Origin: Atherix ibis
Taxonomy: Eukaryota; Arthropoda; Insecta; Diptera; Athericidae
Reading direction: 5' to 3'
NCBI GenBank assembly: GCA_958298945.1
Contig: CATQJD010000116.1
Span: 372,001-436,000 of the forward strand
DNA length: 64,000 nt
This document shows, one piece after another, positions 41,684 to 54,324 of this stretch. The notes under the pieces are model-generated. The model ran no database searches. It was not told the origin of the DNA and saw nothing but the letters and a program-made list of their open reading frames with translations. Made by a program: the position numbers and the translations under genes. Numbering within the stretch: the first letter of the stretch is position 1; each line of letters begins with the position of its first letter.

Positions 41684-43677
41684 TATGAAGTAGTATGTTT
41701 AAGAGGAATATTAAGTAGTATATTTAAGAGGAATATGAAGTAGTATGTTTAAGAGGAATATGAAGTAGTATGTTTAAGAGGAATATGAAGTAGTATGTTT
41801 AAGAGGAATATGAAGTAGTATGTTTAAGAGGAATATGCAGTAGCATGTTTAAGATGAATATGAAGTAGTATGTTTAGGAGGAATATGAAGTAGTATGTTT
41901 AAGAGGAATATGAAGTAGTATGTTTAAGAGGAATATGAAGTAGTATGTTTAAGAGGAATATGAAGTAGTATATTTAAGAGGAATATGAAGCAGTATGTTT
42001 AAGATGAATATGAAGTAGTATGTTTAAGAGGAATATGAAGTAGTATGTTTAAGAGGAATGTGAAGTATTATGTTTAAGAGGAATATGAAGTAGTATGTTT
42101 AAGATGAATATGAAGTAGTATATTTAAGAGGAATATGAAGTAGTATATTTAAGAGGAATATGAAGTAGTATGTTTAAGAGGAATATTAATTAGTATGTTT
42201 GAGAGGAATATAAAGTAGGATGTTTAAGATGAATATGAAGTAGTATGTTTAAGAGGAATATGAAGTTGTATGTTTAAGAGGAATATGAAGTAGTATGTTT
42301 AAGAGGAATATAAAGTATTATGTTTAAGACGAATATGAAGTAGTATGCTTAAGAGGAATATGAAATAGTATATTTAAGAGGAATATGAAGTAGTATGTTG
42401 AAGAGGAATATGAGGTAGTATATTTAAGAGGAATATGAAGTAGTATATTTAAGAAGAATATGAAGAAATATATTTAAGAGGAATATGAAGTAGTATGTTT
42501 AAGAGGAATATGAAGTAGTATGTTTAAGAGGAATATGAAATAGTATGTTTAAGAGGAATATGAAGCAGTATGTTTAAGAGGAATATGAAGTAGTAAGTTT
42601 AAGAAGAATATGAAGTAGTATGTTTAAGAGGAATATGAAGTAGTATGTTTAAGAGGAATATGAAGTAGTATGTTTAAGAGGAATATGAAGTAGTATGTTT
42701 AAGAAGAATATGAAGCAGTATGTTTAAGAAGAATATGAAGTAGTATGTTTAAGAGGAATATGATGTAGTATGTTTAAGAGGAATATGAAGAAGTATATTT
42801 AAGAGGAATATGAAGTAGTATGTTTAAGAGGAATATAAAGTAGGAATATGAAGTAGTATATAAGAGGAATATGAAGTAGTATGTTTAAGAGGAATATTAA
42901 GTAGTATGTTTAAGAGGAATATGAAGTAGTATGTTTGAGAGGTATATGAAGTAGTATGTTTAAGAGGAATATGAAGTAGTATGTTTAAGAGGAATATAAA
43001 GTAGTATGTTTAAGAGGAATATGAAGTAGTATATTTAAGAGGAATATGAAGTAGTATATTTAAGAGGAATATGAAGTATTATGCTTAAGAGGAATATGAA
43101 GTAGTATGTTTAAGAGGAATATGAAGTAGTATGTTTAAGAGGAATATGAAGTATTGTAGTATGTTTAAGAGGAATATGAAGTAGTATATTTAAGAGGAAT
43201 ATGAAGTAGTATGTTTAAGAGGAATATGAAGTAGTATGTTTTAGAGGAATATGAAGAAGTATGTTTAAGAGGATTATGAAAGTATATTTAAGAGGAATAT
43301 GAAGTAGTATTTTTAAGAGGAATATGAAGTAGTATATTTAAGAGGAATATGAAGTAGTATGTTTAAGAGGAATATTAAGTAGTATGTTTAAGAGGAATAT
43401 AGAGTTGTATGTTTAAGAGGAATATGAAGTAGTATGTTTAAGAGGAATATGAAGTAGTATGTTTAAGAGGAATATGAAGTTGTATGTTTAAGAGGAATAT
43501 GAAGTAGCTTGTTTAAGAGGAATACGAAGTAGTATATTTAAGAGGAATATGAGGTAGTATGTTTAAGAGGAATATGAAGTAATATGGTATATTTAAGAGG
43601 AATACGAAGTAGTATATTTAAGAGGAATATGCAGTAGTATGTTAAAGAGGAATGTGAAGTAGTATATTTAAGAGGAA
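41684..43677 (+). repeat. 1,994-bp higher-order repeat, copy 2
   Basis: Tandem to copy 1 with the same marker order. Differences include GAATATTAAT at about 42183 (GAATATGAAT in copy 1), GAAGAAATATAT near 42475 and GAAGAAG at about 43254. It is followed by a partial third copy to about 44565, in which the GTAGG composite unit (44009) and the TATTGTAG unit (44321) sit 1,169 bp after those of copy 2. Confidence 0.9.
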
Positions 43678-45309
43678 TATGAAGTAGTATTTTTAAGAGG
43701 AACATGAAGTATTATGTTTAAGAGGAATATGAAGTAGTATTTTTAAGAAGAATACAAAGTAGTATGTTTAAGAGGAATATGAAGTAGTATGTTTAAGAGG
43801 AATATGAAGTAGTATGTTTAAGAAGAATATGAAGTAGTATGTTTAAGAGGAATATGATGTACTATGTCTAAGAGGAATATGAAGAAGTATATTTAAGAGA
43901 AATATGAAGTAGTATGTTTAAGAGGAATATGAAGTATTATGTTTAAGAGGAATATAAAGTAGTATGTTTAAGAGGAATATGAAGTAGTATGTTTAAGAGG
44001 AATATAAAGTAGGAATATGAAGTAGTATATAAGAGGAATATGAAGTAGTATGTTTAAGAGGAATATTAAGTAGTATGTTTAAGAGGAATATGAAGTAGTA
44101 TGTTTGAGAGGTATAGGAAGTAGTATGTTTAAGAGGAATATGAAGTAGTATGTTTAAGAGGAATATGAAGTAGTATGTTTAGGAGGAATATGAAGTAGTA
44201 TATTTAAGAGGAATATGAAGTAGTATATTTAAGAGGAATATGAAGTATTATGCTTAAGAGGAATATGAAGTAGTATGTTTAAGAGGAATATGAAGTAGTA
44301 TGTTTAAGAGGAATATGAAGTATTGTAGTATGTTTAAGAGGAATATGAAGTAGTATATTTAAGAGGAATATGAAGTAGTATGTTTAAGAGGAATATGAAG
44401 TAGTATGTTTTAGAGGAATATGAAGTAGTATGTTTAAGAGGATTATGAAGTAGTTTATTTAAGAGGAATATGAAGTAGTATTTTTAAGAGGAATATGAAG
44501 TAGTATATTTAAGAGGAATATGAAGTAGTATGTTTAAGAGGAATATTAAGTAGTATGTTTAAGAGGAATATGAAGTAGAATATTTAAGAGGAATATGAAG
44601 TAGTATGTTTAAGAGGAATATGAATTAGTATGTTTGAGAGGAATATGAAGTAGTATGTTTAAGATGAATATGAAGTAGTATGTTTAAGAGGAATATGAAG
44701 TAGTATGTTTAAGAGGAATATGAAGTAGTATGTTTAAGAGGAATATAAAGCAGTATGTTTAAGACGAATATGAAGTAGTATGCTTAAGAGGAATATGAAA
44801 TAGTATATTTAAGAGGAATATGAAGTAGTATGTTGAAGAGGAATATGAGGTAGTATGTTTAAGAGGAATATGAAGTAGTATATTTAAGAAGAATATGAAG
44901 TAGTATATTTAAGAGGAATATGAAGTAGTATGTTTAAGAGGAATATGAAGTAGTATGTTTAAGAGGAATATGAAATAGTATGTTTAAGAGGAATATGAAG
45001 CAGTATGTTTAAGAGGAATATGAAGTAGTAAGTTTAAGAAGAATATGAAGTAGTATGTTTAAGAGGAATATGAAGTAGTATGTTTAAGAGGAATATGAAG
45101 TAGTATGTTTAAGAGGAATATGAAGTAGTATGTTTAAGAGGAATATGAAGCAGTATATTTAAGAAGAATATGAAGTAGTATGTTTAAGAGGAATATGAAG
45201 TAGTATATTTAAGAGGAATATGAAGTAGTATGTTTAAGAGGAATATGAAGTAGTATGTTTAAGAGGAATATGAAGTAGTATGTTTAAGAGGAATATGAAG
45301 TAGTATGTT

Positions 45310-46580
45310 TAAGAGGAATATGCAGTAGCATGTTTAAGATGAATATGAAGTAGTATGTTTAAGAGGAATATGAAGTAGTATGTTTAAGAGGAATATGAAG
45401 TAGTATGTTTAAGAGGAATATGAAATAGTATGTTTAAGAGGAATATGAAGTAGTATGTTTTAGAGGAATATGAAGTAGCTTGTTTAAGAGGAATACGAAG
45501 TAGTATATTTAAGAGGATTATGAAGTAGTATGTTTTAGATGAATATGAAGTAATATGGTATATTTGAGAGGAATATGAAGTAGTATATTTAAGAGGAATA
45601 TGCAGTAGTATGCTTAAGAGGAATATGAAGTAGTATGTTTAAGAGGAATATGAAATAGTATGTTTAAGAGGAATATGAAGTAGTATGTTTAAGAGGAATA
45701 TGAAGTAGTATATTTAAGAGGAATATGAAGTAGTATGTTTAAGAGGAATATGAAGTAGTATGTTTAAGAGGAATATGAAGTAGTATGTTTAAGAGGAATA
45801 TGAAGTAGTATGTTTAAGAGGAATATGCAGTAGCATGTTTAAGATGAATATGAAGTAGTATGTTTAAGAGGAATATGAAGTAGTATGTTTAAGAGGAATA
45901 TGAAGTAGTATGTTTAAGAGGAATATGAAGTAGTATGTTTAAGAGGAATATGCAGTAGCATGTTTAAGATGAATATGAAGTAGTATGTTTAAGAGGAATA
46001 TGAAGTAGTATGTTTAAGAGGAATATGAAGTAGTATGTTTAAGAGGAATATGAAGTAGTATGTTTAAGAGGAATATGAAGTAGTATGTTTTAGAGGAATA
46101 TGAAGTAGCTTGTTTAAGAAGAATACGAAGTAGTATATTTAAGAGGATTATGAAGTAGTATGTTTTAGATGAATATGAAGTAATATGGTATATTTGAGAG
46201 GAATATGAAGTAGTATATTTAAGAGGAATATGCAGTAGTATGTTAAAGAGGAATATGAAGTAGTATGTTTAAGAGGAATATGAAGTAGTATGTTTAAGAG
46301 GAATATGAAGTAGTATGTTTAAGAGGAATATGAAGTAGTATATTTAAGAGGAATATGAAGTAGTATGTTTAAGAGGAATATGAAGTAGTATGTTTAAGAG
46401 GAATATGAAGTAGTATGTTTAAGAGGAATATGAAGTAGTATGTTTAAGAGGAATATGCAGTAGCGTGTTTAAGATGAATATGAAGTAGTATGTTTAAGAG
46501 GAATATGAAGTAGTATGTTTAAGAGGAATATGAAGTAGTATGTTTAAGAGGAATATGAAGTAGTATGTTTAAGAGGAATA
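45310..46580 (+). repeat. 630-bp tandem pair
   Basis: Markers repeat at 630 bp (25 units plus 5 bp): GCAGTAGC at 45322/45952 and 45827/46457, and TAGCTTG at 45475/46105. Each copy contains one AATATGG 30-bp unit, which accounts for the extra 5 bp. The pair straddles the upstream edge of the second 6.1-kb block, so the tandem event may have created or used that edge. Confidence 0.83.
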
Positions 46581-47313
46581 TGAAGTAGTATATTTAAGAG
46601 GAATATGAAGCAGTATGTTTAAGAGGAATATGAAGTAGTATGTTTTAGAGGAATATGAAGTAGTATGTTTAAGAGGAATATGAAGTTGTATGTTTAAGAG
46701 GAATATGAAGTAGCTTGTTTAAGGCGAATACGAAGTAGTATATTTAAGAGGAATATGAAGTAGTATAATTAAGAGGAATATGAAGTAATATGGTATATTT
46801 TAGAGGAATATGCAGTAGTATGTTAAAGAGGAATATGAAGTAGTATGTTTAAGAGGAATATGAAGTAGTATGTTTAAGAGGAATATGAAGCAGTATGTTA
46901 AAGAGGAATATGAAGAAGTATATTTAAGAGGAATATGAAGTATTATGTTTAAGAGGAATATGAAGTTGTATGTTTAAGAGGAATATGAAGTAGTATGTTT
47001 AAGAGGAATATGAAGTAGTATGTTTAAGAGGAATATGAAGTAGCATGTTTAAGAGGAATATGAAGTAGTATGTTTAAGAGAAGTATGAAGTTTTATGTTT
47101 AAGAGGAATATGAAGTAGCTTGTTTAAGAGGAATACGAAGTAGTATATTTAAGAGGATTATGAAGTAGTATGTTTAAGATTAATATGAAGTAATATGGTA
47201 TATTTAAGAGGAATATGAAGTAGTATATTTAAGAAGAATATGCAGTAGTATGTTAAAGGGGAATATGAAGTAGTATGTTTAAGAGGAATATGAAGTAGTA
47301 TGTTTAAGAGGAA

Positions 47314-49307
47314 TATGAAGTAGTATGTTTAAGAGGAATATTAAGTAGTATATTTAAGAGGAATATGAAGTAGTATGTTTAAGAGGAATATGAAGTAGTA
47401 TGTTTAAGAGGAATATGAAGTAGTATGTTTAAGAGGAATATGAAGTAGTATGTTTAAGAGGAATATGCAGTAGCATGTTTAAGATGAATATGAAGTAGTA
47501 TGTTTAGGAGGAATATGAAGTAGTATGTTTAAGAGGAATATGAAGTAGTATGTTTAAGAGGAATATGAAGTAGTATGTTTAAGAGGAATATGAAGTAGTA
47601 TATTTAAGAGGAATATGAAGCAGTATGTTTAAGATGAATATGAAGTAGTATGTTTAAGAGGAATATGAAGTAGTATGTTTAAGAGGAATATGAAGTATTA
47701 TGTTTAAGAGGAATATGAAGTAGTATGTTTAAGATGAATATGAAGTAGTATATTTAAGAGGAATATGAAGTAGTATATTTAAGAGGAATATGAAGTAGTA
47801 TGTTTAAGAGGAATATGAATTAGTATGTTTGAGAGGAATATAAAGTAGGATGTTTAAGATGAATATGAAGTAGTATGTTTAAGAGGAATATGAAGTTGTA
47901 TGTTTAAGAGGAATATGAAGTAGTATGTTTAAGAGGAATATAAAGTAGTATGTTTAAGACGAATATGAAGTAGTATGCTTAAGAGGAATATGAAATAGTA
48001 TATTTAAGAGGAATATGAAGTAGTATGTTGAAGAGGAATATGAGGTAGTATGTTTAAGAGGAATATGAAGTAGTATATTTAAGAAGAATATGAAGTAATA
48101 TATTTAAGAGGAATATGAAGTAGTATGTTTAAGAGGAATATGAAGTAGTATGTTTAAGAGGAATATGAAATAGTATGTTTAAGAGGAATATGAAGCAGTA
48201 TGTTTAAGAGGAATATGAAGTAGTAAGTTTAAGAAGAATATGAAGTAGTATGTTTAAGAGGAATATGAAGTAGTATGTTTAAGAGGAATATGAAGTAGTA
48301 TGTTTAAGAGGAATATGAAGTAGTATGTTTAAGAAGAATATGAAGCAGTATGTTTAAGAAGAATATGAAGTAGTATGTTTAAGAGGAATATGATGTAGTA
48401 TGTTTAAGAGGAATATGAAGAAGTATATTTAAGAGGAATATGAAGTAGTATGTTTAAGAGGAATATAGAGTAGGAATATGAAGTAGTATAAAAGAGGAAT
48501 ATGAAGTAGTATGTTTAAGAGGAATATTAAGTAGTATGTTTAAGAGGAATATGAAGTAGTATGTTTGAGAGGTATATGAAGTAGTATGTTTAAGAGGAAT
48601 ATGAAGTAGTATGTTTAAGAGGAATATGAAGTAGTATGTTTAAGAGGAATATGAAGTAGTATATTTAAGAGGAATATGAAGTAGTATATTTAAGAGGAAT
48701 ATGAAGTATTATGCTTAAGAGGAATATGAAGTAGTATGTTTAAGAGGAATATGAAGTAGTATGTTTAAGAGGAATATGAAGTATTGTAGTATGTTTAAGA
48801 GGAATATGAAGTAGTATATTTAAGAGGAATATGAAGTAGTATGTTTAAGAGGAATATGAAGTAGTATGTTTTAGAGGAATATGAAGTAGTATGTTTAAGA
48901 GGATTATGAAAGTATATTTAAGAGGAATATGAAGTAGTATTTTTAAGAGGAATATGAAGTAGTATATTTAAGAGGAATATGAAGTAGTATGTTTAAGAGG
49001 AATATTAAGTAGTATGTTTAATAGGAATATAGAGTTGTATGTTTAAGAGGAATATGAAGTAGTATGTTTAAGAGGAATATGAAGTAGTATGTTTAAGAGG
49101 AATATGAAGTTGTATGTTTAAGAGGAATATGAAATAGCTTGTTTAAGAGGAATACGAAGTAGTATATTTAAGAGGAATATGAGGTAGTATGTTTAAGAGG
49201 AATATGAAGTAATATGGTATATTTAAGAGGAATACGAAGTAGTATATTTAAGAGGAATATGCAGTAGTATGTTAAAGAGGAATGTGAAGTAGTATATTTA
49301 AGAGGAA
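47314..49307 (+). repeat. 1,994-bp higher-order repeat, copy 3
   Basis: Counterpart of copy 1 inside the second 6.1-kb block. Its composite unit near 48470 is altered: GAATATAGAGTAGG then TATAAAAG, where copies 1, 2 and 4 keep TATATAAG. It carries the TATTGTAG unit at 48782 and the GATTATGAAAGTATATTT 23-bp unit near 48905. Confidence 0.9.
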
Positions 49308-51301
49308 TATGAAGTAGTATGTTTAAGAGGAATATTAAGTAGTATATTTAAGAGGAATATGAAGTAGTATGTTTAAGAGGAATATGAAGTAGTATGCTTA
49401 AGAGGAATATGAAGTAGTATGTTTAAGAGGAATATGAAGTAGTATGTTTAAGAGGAATATGCAGTAGCATGTTTAAGATGAATATGAAGTAGTATGTTTA
49501 GGAGGAATATGAAGTAGTATGTTTAAGAGGAATATGAAGTAGTATGTTTAAGAGGAATATGAAGTAGTATGTTTAAGAGGAATATGAAGTAGTATATTTA
49601 AGAGGAATATGAAGCAGTATGTTTAAGATGAATATGAAGTAGTATGTTTAAGAGGAATATGAAGTAGTATGTTTAAGAGGAATATGAAGTATTATGTTTA
49701 AGAGGAATATGAAGTAGTATGTTTAGGATGAATATGAAGTAGTATATTTAAGAGGAATATGAAGTAGTATATTTAAGAGGAATATGAAGTAGTATGTTTA
49801 AGAGGAATATGAATTAGTATGTTTGAGAGGAATATAAAGTAGGATGTTTAAGATGAATATGAAGTAGTATGTTTAAGAGGAATATGAAGTTGTATGTTTA
49901 AGAGGAATATAAAGTAGTATGTTTAAGAGGAATATAAAGTAGTATGTTTAAGACGAATATGAAGTAGTATGCTTAAGAGGAATATGAAATAGTATATTTA
50001 AGAGGAATATGAAGTAGTATGTTGAAGAGGAATATGAGGTAGTATGTTTAAGAGGAATATGAAGTAGTATATTTAAGAAGAATATGAAGTAATATATTTA
50101 AGAGGAATATGAAGTAGTATGTTTAAGAGGAATATGAAGTAGTATGTTTAAGAGGAATATGAAATAGTATGTTTAAGAGGAATATGAAGCAGTATGTTTA
50201 AGAGGAATATGAAGTAGTAAGTTTAAGAAGAATATGAAGTAGTATGTTTAAGAGGAATATGAAGTAGTATGTTTAAGAGGAATATGAAGTAGTATGTTTA
50301 AGAGGAATATGAAGTAGTATGTTTAAGAAGAATATGAAGCAGTATGTTTAAGAAGAATATGAAGTAGTATGTTTAAGAGGAATATGATGTAGTATGTTTA
50401 AGAGGAATATGAAGAAGTATATTTAAGAGGAATATGAAGTAGTATGTTTAAGAGGAATATAAAGTAGAAATATGAAGTAGTATATAAGAGGAATATGAAG
50501 TAGTATGTTTAAGAGGAATATTAAGTAGTATGTTTAAGAGGAATATGAAGTAGTATGTTTGAGAGGTATATGAAGTAGTATGTTTAAGAGGAATATGAAG
50601 TAGTATGTTTAAGAGGAATATGAAGTAGTATGTTTAAGAGGAATATGAAGTTGTATATTTAAGAGGAATATGAAGTAGTATATTTAAGAGGAATATGAAG
50701 TATTATGCTTAAGAGGAATATGAAGTAGTATGTTTAAGAGGAATATGAAGTAGTATGTTTAAGAGGAATATGAAGTATTGTAGTATGTTTAAGAGGAATA
50801 TGAAGTAGTATATTTAAGAGGAATATGAAGTAGTATGTTTAAGAGGAATATGAAGTAGTATGTTTTAGAGGAATATGAAGTAGTATGTTTAAGAGGATTA
50901 TGAAAGTATATTTAAGAGGAATATGAAGTAGTATTTTTAAGAGGAATATGAAGTAGTATATTTAAGAGGAATATGAAGTAGTATGTTTAAGAAGAATATT
51001 AAGTAGTATGTTTAAGAGGAATATAGAGTTGTATGTTTATGAGGAATATGAAGTAGTATGTTTAAGAGGAATATGAAGTAGTATGTTTAAGAGGAATATG
51101 AAGTTGTATGTTTAAGAGGAATATGAAGTAGCTTGTTTAAGAGGAAAACGAAGTAGTATATTTAAGAGGAATATGAGGTAGTATGTTTAAGAGGAATATG
51201 AAGTAATATGGTATATTTAAGAGGAATACGAAGTAGTATATTTAAGTGGAATATGCAGTAGTATGTTAAAGAGGAATGTGAAGTAGTATATTTAAGAGGA
51301 A
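49308..51301 (+). repeat. 1,994-bp higher-order repeat, copy 4
   Basis: Counterpart of copy 2 inside the second 6.1-kb block, with TATTGTAG at 50776. Private changes include GTAGAAATATG at about 50466 in the composite unit, GAGGAAAACG at about 51144 and TTTAAGTGG at about 51243. A partial further copy follows to about 52189, mirroring the first block. Confidence 0.9.
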
Positions 51302-52230
51302 TATGAAGTAGTATTTTTAAGAGGAACATGAAGTATTATGTTTAAGAGGAATATGAAGTAGTATGTTTAAGAAGAATACGAAGTAGTATGTTTAAGAGGA
51401 ATATGAAGTAGTATGTTTAAGAGGAATATGAAGCAGTATGTTTAAGAAGAATATGAAGTAGTATGTTTAAGAGGAATATGATGTAGTATGTTTAAGAGGA
51501 ATATGAAGAAGTATATTTAAGAGAAATATGAAGTAGTATGTTTAAGAGGAATATGAAGTATTATGTTTAAGAGGAATATAAAGTAGTATGTTTAAGAGGA
51601 ATATGAAGTAGTATGTTTAAGAGGAATATAAAGTAGGAATATGAAGTAGTATATAAGAGGAATATGAAGTAGTATGTTTAAGAGGAATATTAAGTAGTAT
51701 GTTTAAGAGGAATATGAAGTAGTATGTTTGAGAGGTATAGGAAGTAGTATGTTTAAGAGGAATATGAAGTAGTATGTTTAAGAGGAATATGAAGTAGTAT
51801 GTTTAAGAGGAATATGAAGTAGTATATTTAAGAGGAATATGAAGTAGTATATTTAAGAGGAATATGAAGTATTATGCTTAAGAGGAATATGAAGTAGTAT
51901 GTTTAAGAGGAATATGAAGTAGTATGTTTAAGAGGAATATGAAGTATTGTAGTATGTTTAAGAGGAATATGAAGTAGTATATTTAAGAGGATTATGAAGT
52001 AGTATTTTTAAGAGGAATATGAAGTAGTATGTTTTAGAGGAATATGAAGTAGTATGTTTAAGAGGATTATGAAGTAGTTTATTTAAGAGGAATATGAAGT
52101 AGTATTTTTAAGAGGAATATGAAGTAGTATATTTAAGAGGAATATGAAGTAGTATGTTTAAGAGGAATATTAAGTAGTATGTTTAAGAGAAATATAGAGT
52201 AGTATGTTTAAGAGGAATATGAAGTAGTAT

Positions 52231-54135
52231 GTTTAAGAGGAATATGAAGTAGTATGTTTAAGAGGAATATGAAGTTGTATGTTTAAGAGGAATATGAAGT
52301 AGCTTGTTTAAGAGGAATACGAAGTAGTATATTTAAGAGGAATATGAGGTAGTATGTTTAAGAGGAATATGAAGTAATATGGTATATTTAAGAGGAATAC
52401 GAAGTAGTATATTTAAGAGGAATATGCAGTAGTATGTTAAAGAGGAATATGAAGTAGTATATTTAAGAGGAATATGAAGTAGTATTTTTAAGAGGAACAT
52501 GAACTATTATGTTTAAGAGGAATATGAAGTAGTATGTTTAAGAGGAATATGAAGTAGTATGTTTAAGAGGAATATGAAGTAGTATGTTTAAGAGGAATAT
52601 GAAGTAGTATGTTTAAGATGAATATGAAGTAGTATGTTTAAGAGGAAAATGAAGTAGTATGTTTAAGAGGAATATGAAGTAGTATGTTTAAGAGGAATAT
52701 GAAGTAGTATATTTAAGGGGAATATGAAGTAGTATGTTTAAGAGGAATATGAAGTAGTATATGAAAGAGGAATATGAAGTAGTATGTATAAGAAGAATAT
52801 TAAGTTGTATGTTTAAGAGGAATATGAAGTAGTATGTTTAAGAGGAATATTAAGTAGTATGTTTAAGAGGAATATGAAGTAGTATGTTGAAGAGGAATGT
52901 GAAGTAGTATGTTTAAGAGGAATATGAAGTAGTATGTTTAAGAGGAATATGAAATAGTATGTTTAAGAAGAATATGAAATATTATTTTTATGAGGAATAT
53001 GAAGTAGTATGTTTAAGAGGAATATGAAGTAGTATGTATAAGAGGAATATGAATTAGTATGTTTAAGAGGAATATGAAGTAGTATGTTTAAGAGGAATAT
53101 GAAGTTGTATGTTTAAGAGGAATATGAAGTAGTATGTTTAAGAGGAATATGAAGTTGTATGTTTAAGAGGAATATGAAGTAGCTTGTTTAAGAGGAATAC
53201 GAAGTAGTATGTTTAAGAGGAATATGAAGTAGTATGTTTAAGAGGAATATGAAGTTGTATGTTTAAGAGGAATATGAAGTAGCTTGTTTAAGAGGAATAC
53301 GAAGTAGTATATTTAAGAGGAATATGAGGTAGTATGTTTAAGAGGAATATGAAGTAATATGGTATATTTAAGAGGAATACGAAGTAGTATATTTAAGAGG
53401 AATATGCAGTAGTATGTTAAAGAGGAATATGAAGTAGTATATTTAAGAGGAATATGAAGTAGTATTTTTAAGAGGAACATGAACTATTATGTTTAAGAGG
53501 AATATGAAGTAGTATGTTTAAGAGGAATATGAAGTAGTATGTTTAAGAGGAATATGAAGTAGTATGTTTAAGAGGAATATGAAGTAGTATGTTTAAGATG
53601 AATATGAAGTAGTATGTTTAAGAGGAAAATGAAGTAGTATGTTTAAGAGGAATATGAAGTAGTATGTTTAAGAGGAATATGAAGTAGTATATTTAAGGGG
53701 AATATGAAGTAGTATGTTTAAGAGGAATATGAAGTAGTATATGAAAGAGGAATATGAAGTAGTATGTATAAGAAGAATATTAAGTTGTATGTTTAAGAGG
53801 AATATGAAGTAGTATGTTTAAGAGGAATATTAAGTAGTATGTTTAAGAGGAATATGAAGTAGTATGTTGAAGAGGAATGTGAAGTAGTATGTTTAAGAGG
53901 AATATGAAGTAGTATGTTTAAGAGGAATATGAAATAGTATGTTTAAGAAGAATATGAAATATTATTTTTATGAGGAATATGAAGTAGTATGTTTAAGAGG
54001 AATATGAAGTAGTATGTATAAGAGGAATATGAATTAGTATGTTTAAGAGGAATATGAAGTAGTATGTTTAAGAGGAATATGAAGTTGTATGTTTAAGAGG
54101 AATATGAAGTAGTATGTTTAAGAGGAATATGAAGT
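52231..54135 (+). repeat. 980-bp tandem duplication, near identical
   Basis: Copies at about 52231-53155 and 53211-54135 share every marker at an offset of exactly 980 bp (39 units plus 5 bp from one AATATGG unit): AATATGG at 52376/53356, GAACTATTATG at 52501/53481, GAGGAAAATG near 52645/53625, GTATATGAAAGAGG near 52757/53737 and GAAATATTATTTTTATGAGG near 52976/53956. In the stretches I compared I found no difference. This is the most recent-looking event in the window. Confidence 0.92.
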
Positions 54136-54324
54136 AGTATATTTAAGAGGAATATGAAGTAGTATGTTTAAGAGGAATATGAAGTAGTATGTTTAAGAGG
54201 AATATGAAGTAGTATATTTAAGAGGAATATGAAGTTGTATGTTAAAGAGGAATATGAAGTAGTATGTTTAAGAGAAATATGATGTAGTATGTTTAAGAGG
54301 AATATGAAATAGTAAGTTAATGAG

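Larger units (their letters stand above)
38440..44565 (+). repeat. 6.1-kb block duplication, first copy
   Basis: The offset to the second copy at about 46064-52189 is exactly 7,624 bp at every marker checked: AATATGG units 38556/46180 and 39161/46785, GCAGTAGC 38833/46457, and TATTGTAG units at 41158, 43152 and 44321 against 48782, 50776 and 51945. No net indel is therefore seen at these markers over 6 kb. Scattered substitutions distinguish the copies. Inside are two full tandem copies of a 1,994-bp repeat plus a partial third. Upstream of about 38,430 the two sides differ by 50 bp (two units). Confidence 0.92.
41275..50915 (+). repeat. Variant class: 23-bp GATTATGAAAGTATATTT units
   Basis: A two-base deletion (GAAGTAGTATATTT to GAAAGTATATTT) occurs near 41285, 43275, 48908 and 50900, once in each of the four full 1,994-bp repeats. 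The related units at about 44450 and 52075, in the partial copies, read GATTATGAAGTAGTTTATTT and are full length. This suggests that the full and partial copies come from different parents. Confidence 0.8.
9085..51660 (+). repeat. Variant class: 36-bp composite units
   Basis: Two shortened units fused: 13 bp then 23 bp, replacing 50 bp. An early form, GAAGAAGGAATATG followed by TAAATAAG, lies near 9090, 9550, 10059, 13414, 15734 and 23441. An intermediate GTAGGAATATG with TAAATAAG lies near 17527, 25234, 26073, 27012, 28064 and 29890. A late form with TATATAAG lies near 40846, 42840, 44009, 48470 (TATAAAAG), 50464 and 51632. The ordered change of form along the array suggests one founding deletion carried along by later block copying. 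Confidence 0.85.
46064..52189 (+). repeat. 6.1-kb block duplication, second copy
   Basis: Matches 38440-44565 at a constant 7,624-bp offset. Private changes include GTAGCGTG at about 46461 (GTAGCATG in the first copy), GAAGCAG at about 46890 and GAAGTATGAAG near 47080. The block ends about 52189, where this copy continues with GAGAAATATAGAG and the first copy with a GTAGAATATTTAAG unit. It abuts the 980-bp tandem pair. Confidence 0.92.

Noticed and set aside
5535..52189. Large repeated blocks as mere assembly artefacts
   Set aside because: Most copies differ by scattered substitutions and single-unit indels, which a duplicated contig would not show. The suspicion is kept only for the 980-bp pair at 52.2-54.1 kb.
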